64,000 nucleotides of DNA from Rhodospirillaceae bacterium (GTDB lineage Bacteria; Pseudomonadota; Alphaproteobacteria; Rhodospirillales; Rhodospirillaceae): positions 124,001-188,000 of the forward strand of contig CANJRD010000001.1 of the NCBI GenBank assembly GCA_947476695.1, in the 5' to 3' direction. Positions 29,670-36,482 of this stretch are shown here, piece by piece (within the stretch, counting starts at the first letter, position 1; every line of letters begins with the position of its first letter). The notes below the pieces were generated by a model that was not told where the DNA came from, did not search any database, and saw nothing but the letters and a program-made list of their open reading frames with translations. The position numbers were made by a program, and so were the translations under genes.

Positions 29670-30515
29670 ATGCCTTCCGCCACGGTCCCACTGTTGGAAC
29701 GACGCTTCCTGCGCATTGCCGAGGGGCTGGTGCATATCCGCAGCCTGGCGGGCCGCGGCACGCCGCTGTTGATGATTCATCCATCGCCTGCGTCCGCGCG
29801 CGGACTTGAGCCGCTGATGGGTGCACTTAAAACAGCAGGCATCGCAGCGGAATTGATCGCGCCCGACACGCTCGGCCATGGCGACTCCGCGCCGCCGGCG
29901 CCTGACCAGCCCGAGATGTCCTACTACGCCGACAGTCTGAACCGGCTGTTGGATGCCTTGGCCCTCGACCGCGTCGACATTTACGGCGCACATACCGGCG
30001 CGCGCACGGCTTGCGAATTCGCGATTCAATTTCCCAGCCGGGTGAACCGCGTGATCCTGGACGGGATCGTGGAATATCCGCCCGGCTTGAAGCAGGAAAT
30101 ACTGGCGCACTATGCCCCGGCGGTCGAACCCACCGCCGACGGATCGCACATGATCTGGGCTTTCAACTTCGTCCGCGATCAGGCCTTCCACTTTCCGTAC
30201 TTTAAGTGCGATCCGGCGCACCGCCAGACGCGGCCGATGCCGACGCCGGAATACCTGCACGCCCATACCGTCGATGTGCTGAAAGGCCTGACGACCTATC
30301 ACAAGGCCTACAATGCGGCGTTTCGATATCCTGTTTCAGACCGTTTGCCGCTGATTTCGGCGCGTACCTTGGTGCTTCAGGCCGATGTCGAGCCGACCGC
30401 ATTGCAGAATGCCGCCGGACATATCTCCGGCCTGATTCCCAACGCGACCCGGATCGTGACCCAGGGTGGGATCACCGGAAAGGCCGACGCGATCGCTGCT
30501 TTCCTGGGGACATGA
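29670..30515 (+). CDS. Alpha/beta-hydrolase-fold protein with atypical nucleophile elbow
   Basis: 281 residues with an alpha/beta-hydrolase layout (PLLMIHPSP oxyanion region, APDTLGHGDS). The nucleophile elbow reads YGAHTGA: the usual Ser/Asp/Cys position is His108, followed by Thr109. No His is found at the expected C-terminal catalytic position (IVTQGGITGKAD). So a classic triad is missing, and the protein may be non-hydrolytic or use another mechanism. The gene at 63317 shares the HT elbow. The gene starts 124 bases from the divergent TonB receptor. The start ATG is the one before PSATVPLLE. Confidence 0.85.
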   Translation: MPSATVPLLERRFLRIAEGLVHIRSLAGRGTPLLMIHPSPASARGLEPLMGALKTAGIAAELIAPDTLGHGDSAPPAPDQPEMSYYADSLNRLLDALALDRVDIYGAHTGARTACEFAIQFPSRVNRVILDGIVEYPPGLKQEILAHYAPAVEPTADGSHMIWAFNFVRDQAFHFPYFKCDPAHRQTRPMPTPEYLHAHTVDVLKGLTTYHKAYNAAFRYPVSDRLPLISARTLVLQADVEPTALQNAAGHISGLIPNATRIVTQGGITGKADAIAAFLGT

Positions 30516-30568
30516 TCGTCCCCAAAATTGCCCCAATTCCCGCATATGGGCTGCGAGGGGGCGGGAAC

Positions 30569-30958
30569 ATGAAGAGGCATCTCATCATGCGGGTGAGGCT
30601 TGTTGTATGGGGGCTGGTCGGGGCCATGCTGGGTACGGCTGCGCTGTCGGCGCACAAGCCGGCGACGGCGCAAATGAATAACTGCATCGACATACAGCGC
30701 ATGCGCAGCACACATGCGCTGGACGACAGTACGATCCTGGCCACCTTGCGGGGAAACGAGTTCGCCAAAATCTCACTGGCCAGCAGGTGCATCGGCCTCA
30801 GGATTCAGGACGGCTTCTCCTACGCCACGTCGATCACAAAGCTGTGTCCGGGCGACATCATCACGGTGCTGGGCGGCGGCGGCGACCGTTGTAGCATCGC
30901 GACCATCACGCCGCTGAGCGCAAGTGACGCGAAAGCTTTGCAGTCTGCCAAAAAATAG
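30569..30958 (+). CDS. Small secreted protein, DUF6491-like, with four conserved cysteines
   Basis: 129 residues with a signal peptide (VRLVVWGLVGAMLGTAALSA). The mature part has four cysteines (NNCID, SRCIGL, KLCPGD, DRCSIA) and the segment LDDSTILATLRG followed by AKISLASRC. The next gene repeats this pattern, so the two are tandem paralogues. The pattern fits DUF6491 proteins as I recall them; the function is unknown and the location is probably periplasmic. The start could also be the ATG six codons later (30587), which has AAGAGG upstream. Confidence 0.75.
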   Translation: MKRHLIMRVRLVVWGLVGAMLGTAALSAHKPATAQMNNCIDIQRMRSTHALDDSTILATLRGNEFAKISLASRCIGLRIQDGFSYATSITKLCPGDIITVLGGGGDRCSIATITPLSASDAKALQSAKK

Positions 30959-31007
30959 ACGCAATGCTGTGGGATGAGAGAGTGGTCTGTAGGTAAGGAG
31001 GCTGGAA

Positions 31008-31454
31008 ATGAGTGCAATCTTGAAGCGTACTTTGCTCGCAATAGCCGCCGGCGCTGTCGCCGGCTGCGCGACGTTTGCCATGGCCCATGCGACCGGTGAG
31101 CAGATCGGCGATACGCAGATGTGCGTGCCTTTGCAGGCTATCTCGCAGACGCCGGTCATCGACGACAAGACGATCTTGATCAAGATGAAAGGCAAGAGTG
31201 GTTACAAGCGCATCGACCTGCTCAACCGCTGCTCGGGCTTGAAGATTCGGGCCGGCTTCACGCATACGACCTCGACCAACAACATCTGCACCACCGATCC
31301 GTTACGCGTGATCGATCCGGTCGGTGGCGGTTGGAACAACGGCGCGGTCTGGGGACCTTTCGGCCCCTTGGGCGCCACGGGCTCGACCTGCATGATCGAT
31401 AAGATCGTCACGATCGACGAAGCCGAAGCCAAACAGCTGATGGCCCGCCGCTAA
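31008..31454 (+). CDS. Small secreted protein, DUF6491-like, paralogue of the preceding gene
   Basis: 148 residues with an N-terminal hydrophobic signal (LLAIAAGAVAGCATFAMAHA). Its Ala-Gly-Cys could be a lipobox, so it may be a lipoprotein. It shares with the preceding gene the order DD-TIL, RCSGLKI, GFTHTTS, and all four cysteines at matching places (MCVPL, RCSGL, ICTTD, TCMID). It has a Gly-rich insert (GGGWNNGAVWGPFGPLG) that its neighbour lacks. AAGGAGG lies just before the start. A strong terminator follows. The function is unknown. Confidence 0.78.
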   Translation: MSAILKRTLLAIAAGAVAGCATFAMAHATGEQIGDTQMCVPLQAISQTPVIDDKTILIKMKGKSGYKRIDLLNRCSGLKIRAGFTHTTSTNNICTTDPLRVIDPVGGGWNNGAVWGPFGPLGATGSTCMIDKIVTIDEAEAKQLMARR

Positions 31455-31476
31455 CCGCGAACATCTTGCGACAATG

Positions 31477-31506
31477 AAAAACGCCCGCAAACGCGGGCGT
31501 TTTTTT
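31477..31506. terminator. Bidirectional intrinsic terminator
   Basis: An 8-bp perfect stem (ACGCCCGC with GCGGGCGT, 4-base loop) flanked by AAAA on the left and TTTTTT on the right. It ends the rightward small-protein genes and, on the other strand, the leftward LysR gene, whose stop codon touches it. Confidence 0.85.
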
Positions 31507-32359
31507 ATGGCTTAGCTTCCAGCGTCGCTGCAGCCCGCAGGGATGAGAGGGCTTCGCTGGTAATTTCGCTGGCCCCATCCGCCGCCCAAATCACGTGCGC
31601 GGGCCGCAGGAACTGCGGCGCCTCCGCCACTGGAAACAGCCGCTTCGCGACGATTTCGGACGCCACCACACGCGCCGGGAAATACCCCGCGCCGCCGTTG
31701 GCGAGGATGTACTTCAAGCCCAACGCGCCGAGGCTGACGTGCAGGCCGGCGGCGTTGTAATCGGGAAACTGGTCGGAGTGCCAGGCGTCGAAGTCCGGGC
31801 CCCAATCGACGAACACATAGTCCGACGCGCCGGGGCCGGGATGGTCGGCGCGCGTGGCGACCATCAGCAGGTTTTCGTCCATCAACTTCTCGATGCGGAA
31901 ACCAGGCCGCGCTTCCGGCGCGTAGATCACCGCGAAGTCGAGCAGGCCGTCGGTGAGATGGCGCATCAGCGATTCGGGCGTGCCGACTTCCGCGCGCACC
32001 GCGACATCGGGACGATCGGCCCGGAACCAGCCGATCCAATTGAGAAGGATGCGTTCCCACAAGCTGAACTGCCCGCCGACGTTAAGCACGGCGCGCATTT
32101 CCGCCGGCAAGGCGATGTCCTGGCGGGCCTGCTGGAGGACATGGAGCAATGTGGCGGCGTGGGGCTGGAAGCGCCGTCCGGCGGTGGTCAGCGTGACCCC
32201 CGACTTGCGCCGCACGAACAGCGGCTGGCCCAGCCGGAGTTCGAGTTCCTTGATTCGGGCGCTAACGGTGGACTGGGTGACACTGAGGGCCTCGGCGGCG
32301 CGAATAAAACTGCCGGCCTCAACCACCTCAAGAAATGTGCGGACTTGGTCCATGTCCAT
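31505..32359 (-). CDS. LysR-family transcriptional regulator
   Basis: 284 residues. The N-terminal winged helix-turn-helix is standard (VRTFLEVVEAGSFIRAAEAL, then VTQSTVSARIKELE and PLFVRRKSGVTLTTAG). A C-terminal effector-binding domain follows. It is unpaired: the divergent side (32360-32461) leads to a small ORF and the other neighbours are convergent, so its target is not evident. The start could be either of two ATG codons two residues apart; GGGGG lies upstream of the first. Confidence 0.93.
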   Translation of the reverse strand: MDMDQVRTFLEVVEAGSFIRAAEALSVTQSTVSARIKELELRLGQPLFVRRKSGVTLTTAGRRFQPHAATLLHVLQQARQDIALPAEMRAVLNVGGQFSLWERILLNWIGWFRADRPDVAVRAEVGTPESLMRHLTDGLLDFAVIYAPEARPGFRIEKLMDENLLMVATRADHPGPGASDYVFVDWGPDFDAWHSDQFPDYNAAGLHVSLGALGLKYILANGGAGYFPARVVASEIVAKRLFPVAEAPQFLRPAHVIWAADGASEITSEALSSLRAAATLEAKP

Positions 32360-32461
32360 GCGCGGCTACCCCCTTGTGCCGTAACAATATCGACATATCC
32401 GATAATAAGGTCACAAACAATTCATTTGCTCGATAGACGTGGCCGAATTACATCACTGCCC

Positions 32462-32680
32462 ATGACAGCGCCTGGAAGGCCGAGAAACGCCGGTTCACTG
32501 GCTAAGCCATTCGGATCGGAAGTGACCGACTTTCCGGCGCTGCGAGAGACACTGCCGGCGAAAGCCGAAGAGGTGCTGAAAGCACCAGAGGCCGGGGATT
32601 GGGCACGCTTCGTGTCCCGTATCCTTGGACCCGCGGCGGACAGCCGTCATTCCCAAGCCAAATCGCCAGAGGCCTCTTAG
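32462..32680 (+). CDS. Possible small protein, 72 aa, unknown
   Basis: A 72-residue frame that starts about 100 bases from the divergent LysR gene and ends overlapping the broken BNR-repeat gene by 4 bases. It reads as a soluble, charged peptide (SEVTDFPALRETLPAKAEEVL, then WARFVSRIL) and looks more like coding than random sequence. The ribosome-binding site is poor, and I recognise no family. It could be a LysR target, but its existence is uncertain. Confidence 0.35.
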   Translation: MTAPGRPRNAGSLAKPFGSEVTDFPALRETLPAKAEEVLKAPEAGDWARFVSRILGPAADSRHSQAKSPEAS

Positions 32681-33617
32681 GCGACGAACCGCACGGCGTA
32701 GATCGGCGGCAGATGCGCCGACAACAAGGTCCAGTCCTCGCCGCCGTTCTCCGACACCCAGAGGCTGCCGGTCGTTGACCCCATGGCCAGCCGCTCGCCG
32801 GAGTCGTCGATCGCAAGGCCGTGCCGATAGATCAGGTCGAAGGCGTTCTCCTGGGGGAGGCCCCCGCGAAGCTGATCGAAGGTCTTGCCGCCGTCCTGCG
32901 TCCGCGTGACCACGATCTTGCCGTCGACCGGAATCCGGTCTTCGTCTTTCTTGGCCGGCACGAACCAGGCGACGTCCGGGTTCTTCGGATGCACGGCCAC
33001 CGCGAATCCGAAGCTCGACACCGGCGCGGTCGTGATCTCCTGCCAACTATTGAGATTGTCGGCGGAACGGAAAATACCGTTGTGGTGCTGGCTCCAGAAG
33101 ATGTCCGGCGCGGCCGGACATTGCACCACCATGTGGGGATCCTGGATCACCGGATCGAACTGCATATCCGGGGGCATGAACGCCGCGCGCATGCCTTGCG
33201 AGCCGGATGATCCCACAGCGCATCGTTGATCTGCCACGTTGCGCCATTGTCGTCAGAGCGGAATAGCGCGCCGGGCGCGGTGCCGCACCACAGGCCGCCG
33301 GGCGTACCGGTCCAGGCCATCGACCAGATGCCGGCCAGCGCAGGGGCCTTTTCCTTCTCGTCCGCGCCTTCGACCTTTGGATATTTCGGCGGCTCAAGTT
33401 CGGTCCAGGTGGTTCCGCCGTCGTCGGAGCGATGCAGCTTCGTGCCGAAGTGGCCGAGATTAAGCGCCGCGAATACCGTGCGGCCGTCGGCCGAGGCCAG
33501 CGACAGTGCGACCGGCGATCCGAGGAAAGCCGTGCCACTGTGCCGCCAGCCGGCCGCGTCGCGGGTATAGGTGAACAGCCCTTTGCGCGAGGCGATGTGA
33601 AGTCGATTCTGGTTCAT
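32677..33617 (-). pseudogene. Broken BNR/WD40-like (exo-sialidase-like) repeat protein
   Basis: Two partly overlapping frames read as halves of one protein. The 5' half (33617 to about 33200) contains RKGLFTYTRD, LNLGHFGTKLHRSDDGGTTW and GALFRSDDNGATWQIN, ending near LWDHP. The 3' half (about 33200 to 32677) resumes in another frame with GMRAAFMPPD, QHHNGIFRSAD, TQDGGKTFDQLRGGLPQENAF and ends HLPPIYAVRF. Intact relatives, as I recall them, have about 50 residues between these points. So a deletion plus frameshift at about 33196-33210 probably inactivated the gene, unless this is an assembly error. Its start overlaps the MoaD/ThiS-like gene by ATGA. Confidence 0.75.
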
Positions 33618-33889
33618 GCGTCCTGCCCTCCAGACAGAGCCTGCATCACGTACAGGTCGCTCTCGGCGTTGAGCGGATAGCCGAGCGGATCGCGCCGGAC
33701 ATGGACCCCGTCGACAAAAACGGCGATGTGCAGGCGCAGGCGATCTTGGTCGTCGAGGATATAACCGCGCAAGGCGGGATAGCGCGCAAAGACGTCGCGC
33801 AGGACGTCCGCGACCGTGGCGCCGGGTGCGATGACCGGTTCCGTCGGCGCGATACGCGCCAGATGAGCTGTGAAAGTGACACGCGCCAT
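33614..33889 (-). CDS. MoaD/ThiS-family beta-grasp protein
   Basis: 91 residues with a ubiquitin-like beta-grasp layout: VTFTAHLARI, ATVADVLRDVFARYPALRGYIL and a C-terminal ALSGG. In ThiS and MoaD the GG pair is the very end and receives sulfur; here three residues (QDA) follow it, so cleavage or loss of sulfur-carrier function is possible. The start is the ATG before ARVTFTAHL. The gene is coupled by ATGA to the broken BNR-repeat gene, and such pairs occur elsewhere as I recall them. The pathway is unknown. Confidence 0.82.
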   Translation of the reverse strand: MARVTFTAHLARIAPTEPVIAPGATVADVLRDVFARYPALRGYILDDQDRLRLHIAVFVDGVHVRRDPLGYPLNAESDLYVMQALSGGQDA

Positions 33890-33982
33890 GCGGGCCGGAA
33901 TGCTAATGCCCAAGGGCATTTGTGCAAGACGGTTGCGTAAGATTCCCGTGGCGGCGAGAGTGGGCGCCGGTTGGGGAGCGCG

Positions 33983-35038
33983 ATGGCCTTCGAGAACGAA
34001 CTTGCTGAGATCGACGCGGTCGGACCCGCCTCGGCGGACGGTCGAGCGCGACTGATCGCGTTGACGCGAACCGGCGCTGGCGGCACGAACGTACTGGCCC
34101 GGCTGGCGCAGGCGCTCGCCGCCCCGCTGACCCGCACCTCCGAGACGATTGAACTTCTGCTCTCCGCCGCGCAGCAGTCCTGGATCGCCGATCAGCGCGA
34201 TCCCGCCGCGACCCGCGCCCGCGACTATGCCCGCCACCTGATCGAGCTCGTGCCCGACCTGCCGGACGGCTATCGCCTGCTCGGTTTCGCGCATTTGAGC
34301 CGCGGCGAATACATGGACGCTTACCTCGCCTTGAGCGCGGTGAAGACCGTGCGCTCGGCCGCGAACTTCGACAACTTCCGGGCGCTCGCGCGCAACCTGA
34401 TGACCGAGGTCAATCCGGTCAGCTTCGACCTGGGCGGCCAGCGCTATACCTTCCACCTCACCGCGCACAACGCGGCGGCGATTGAATCGAGCGCATTCCA
34501 CAGCATCGGCCTGCTGACCGAGTGGGACGAATTGCAGTATCTCGCCGCCACCATGCGGCCGGAGCGCATCGCCGAGGTCGGCGTGCTGGTGGGCAATCAC
34601 AGTGCCTTCTTCCTCAAGACCTTCGCGCCGACGCATCTTACCCTGATCGACGCCGATCCGGCCAACCTGCCCTTCATCCGCACCGCCGCGAGCTTCAACC
34701 TGCCGGATGGGCCGCAGCCGGAGATCACCTTGCACTGCGCCTTCATCGGCGCGGATAGCCGCGATGCGGTCACCTTCGCCGGCGCCGAGGTGCCGATGCG
34801 GCCGTTGAACGTGCTGGTGCCCGGCCCGGTCGACTTCCTGAAGATCGACGTCGACGGCGGCGAACTCGGTCTGCTGGACGGCGCGGCGGAAGTTATCGAA
34901 CTCTATCGCCCGACGGTGATGATCGAGACGACGCCCACCACCCACGCGCCGGTGCTGGCCTGGTTCGCCGCGCGCGGCTACCACGAACGGCGCACCTTCG
35001 ATCACGGCGGCTATCGCAACGTCGTGGTGAGCGTGTGA
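33983..35038 (+). CDS. FkbM-family methyltransferase with N-terminal helical domain
   Basis: 351 residues. The N-terminal ~130 residues are helical and TPR-like (YARHLIELVPDLPDGYRLLGFAHLSRGEY). The C-terminal part (about 190-345) is a SAM-dependent methyltransferase of the FkbM type (RIAEVGVLVGNHSAFFLKTF, then DFLKIDVDGGELGLLDGA and VMIETTP). FkbM enzymes methylate hydroxyls of sugars or polyketides. GGGGAG at 33973-33978 fixes the ATG start. The next gene overlaps its stop (TGATG). The pair probably modifies a glycan. The glycine-rich SAM motif is not textbook, so activity is inferred. Confidence 0.85.
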   Translation: MAFENELAEIDAVGPASADGRARLIALTRTGAGGTNVLARLAQALAAPLTRTSETIELLLSAAQQSWIADQRDPAATRARDYARHLIELVPDLPDGYRLLGFAHLSRGEYMDAYLALSAVKTVRSAANFDNFRALARNLMTEVNPVSFDLGGQRYTFHLTAHNAAAIESSAFHSIGLLTEWDELQYLAATMRPERIAEVGVLVGNHSAFFLKTFAPTHLTLIDADPANLPFIRTAASFNLPDGPQPEITLHCAFIGADSRDAVTFAGAEVPMRPLNVLVPGPVDFLKIDVDGGELGLLDGAAEVIELYRPTVMIETTPTTHAPVLAWFAARGYHERRTFDHGGYRNVVVSV

Positions 35039-36093
35039 TGGACGACGCCGACATTCTGCGCCGCGCCTTCGACCGCGCGGTCTACTTCCATGCGGTCGGC
35101 GGGCCGCTGACCCACAACTCCGGATGCCTGATCGAAGGTTGTCTTGAGTTGGGCATTCCGGTGCAGGTCTCCACGACGGAGGTCACCTCCCGCCCCATCT
35201 CGATGCCGCTGCAGGGTGTCGACCTGAAGCCCTTCGTGTCGCAGCCTTATGCCGGTTTCGCAGGGTACATCCTGGACGTCACCCATACCGGCGCCTTCAT
35301 TTCGTTCGATGGCATCGTCAACGGGCGCATCGCCTACCTGACCCAGAGCGACACCAGCATCTTCAGCCGCATCCCCGACGGCCAACTGCTGTTTGTCACC
35401 CATGTATCGCGGTTCGCGTCCAAAGGGGGGATGCGATCTCCCATCGCCTTTGGGCTGAGCAACGACCTGATTCGCGCGACGGAAAACCGCAAGCCGTTCA
35501 AACAGCGCACAAAGCGCGCCTTGCGGAACTTCCGCGCCTCCATGAACCAGAGCCTGCGGGCGCTGCTCGACATCAGCTATGTGCCGCTGCTCGAGCGTCA
35601 CATGCCGATTGACCGGACGATCTACGACACCGGTCCTTATCTCGAGGCCCTGCGCGATTCGCAGCTCAGCCTGGCCTATGGCGGCGAACTCTACAGCCCT
35701 CTGATGGAGAACCCGTGGTTCGCCGAGCATCAGAAAGCGCAGTACGAGTTGCATCGTTTCGAGCATCTGGACGCGCCCGCAATTGTCATACGCTGGGACA
35801 GCTGGCGACTTTGGGAATCTTTCGTCGGCGGATGCCTGACCGTGCATCTCGACTTCGCGAAGTACGGCTTCGTATTGCCGGTGATGCCGGAACCGTGGGT
35901 GCACTACGTGCCTATCGATCTCGACGACATCGCCGGATCGGTGACGCAGCTGTTGGATCGACAGGCCGAGTGGGAAGGCATCGCCGAAGCCGGACGCGCC
36001 TGGGCGATTGAACACTACGCACCGAAGGCGACAACTATGCGCGTTCTCAACGAGATGCTGACGCGCGCGAAGGTGATCACGCGCGCCCCGTGA
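35038..36093 (+). CDS. Glycosyltransferase-like protein, coupled to the FkbM methyltransferase
   Basis: 351 residues, no membrane segment or signal peptide. The N-terminal half is unusual (YFHAVGGPLTHNSGCLIEGCLELGIPVQ) and the C-terminal part looks like a GT-B tail: LWESFVGGCLTVHLDFAKYGFVLPV, then WEGIAEAGRAWAIEHYAP. That tail resembles group 1 or CgeB-like glycosyltransferases, where it binds the nucleotide sugar. The assignment rests on this tail only. It overlaps the methyltransferase stop by one base, indicating a joint function on a surface or secreted glycan. Confidence 0.7.
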   Translation: MDDADILRRAFDRAVYFHAVGGPLTHNSGCLIEGCLELGIPVQVSTTEVTSRPISMPLQGVDLKPFVSQPYAGFAGYILDVTHTGAFISFDGIVNGRIAYLTQSDTSIFSRIPDGQLLFVTHVSRFASKGGMRSPIAFGLSNDLIRATENRKPFKQRTKRALRNFRASMNQSLRALLDISYVPLLERHMPIDRTIYDTGPYLEALRDSQLSLAYGGELYSPLMENPWFAEHQKAQYELHRFEHLDAPAIVIRWDSWRLWESFVGGCLTVHLDFAKYGFVLPVMPEPWVHYVPIDLDDIAGSVTQLLDRQAEWEGIAEAGRAWAIEHYAPKATTMRVLNEMLTRAKVITRAP

Positions 36094-36124
36094 TGCGCAT
36101 GCGATGCGCAGTTGATGCGATGCA
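36092..36124 (+). repeat. Short direct repeat with 11-base period
   Basis: GATGCG occurs at 36092, 36103 and 36114, exactly 11 bases apart, with a degenerate fourth copy (GATGCA) at 36119. It begins at the stop codon of the glycosyltransferase-like gene. One helical turn of spacing could mean phased protein contacts, but chance cannot be excluded. Confidence 0.5.
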
Positions 36125-36259
36125 GTGCGACTTGCCTGCAACAGCGCGACAGAGAGTGATGACGTCTGCGTGAATCTACGGCGCGACGAATTGACGTTCG
36201 CGCACCTCAGGCGTATCACGCAACCAACCGCAACAACTTGCCCAGGGAGGCTGCTTACG

Positions 36260-36430
36260 ATGATTCACGCTCACGCAATCCGCGTCGCCTCCATTTGGGC
36301 CGCCGTTAATTCGATGCCGTATGCCGGCACGAATGACGTTGTTGCCGTTGGCACGCGTGCACTTCGATCGACGGTAGGCCGCTTCAAGCGGCCGCAGTTC
36401 AAAACGTCGAACCACGTTCAAGCCAGCTAA
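36260..36430 (+). CDS. Possible small leader ORF, 56 aa, upstream of the MATE gene
   Basis: An ATG placed 9 bases after a GGGAGG ribosome-binding site (36245-36250), the best such site in this gap. It encodes a 56-residue basic peptide (MIHAHAIRVASIWAAVNSMP at the start, then GRFKRPQFKTS near the end). Its stop lies 3 bases before a long hairpin and 52 bases before the MATE exporter start. No family is recognised. Its position suggests a leader whose translation could control the exporter, but it may be a plain small gene or non-coding. Confidence 0.4.
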   Translation: MIHAHAIRVASIWAAVNSMPYAGTNDVVAVGTRALRSTVGRFKRPQFKTSNHVQAS

Positions 36431-36433
36431 TCC

Positions 36434-36480
36434 CGCGGTCTCCTTGAGAGGGCCACGGGTAACCCTCTCGAAAGACCGCG
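36434..36480 (+). promoter_or_regulatory. Two-part long hairpin immediately upstream of the MATE start codon
   Basis: The outer stem CGCGGTCT/AGACCGCG (8 bp, perfect) and inner stem TTGAGAGGG/CCCTCTCGA (9 bp, one wobble) are separated by a two-base bulge, with a 10-base loop containing CACGGG. The structure ends 2 bases before the ATG at 36483 and covers the place where the ribosome would bind. No U-run follows, so it looks like translational control, not termination. The ligand or trigger is unknown; the loop lacks the second hairpin expected of a guanidine-II riboswitch. Confidence 0.5.
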
Positions 36481-36482
36481 CT

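Noticed and set aside
29670-30515. Epoxide hydrolase or haloalkane dehalogenase assignment
   Set aside because: These need Asp at the nucleophile elbow; this protein has His followed by Thr.
36434-36480. Possible guanidine-II (mini-ykkC) riboswitch before the MATE gene
   Set aside because: The loop contains ACGG, but the motif needs two such hairpins and the closing pairs differ; only one is present here.
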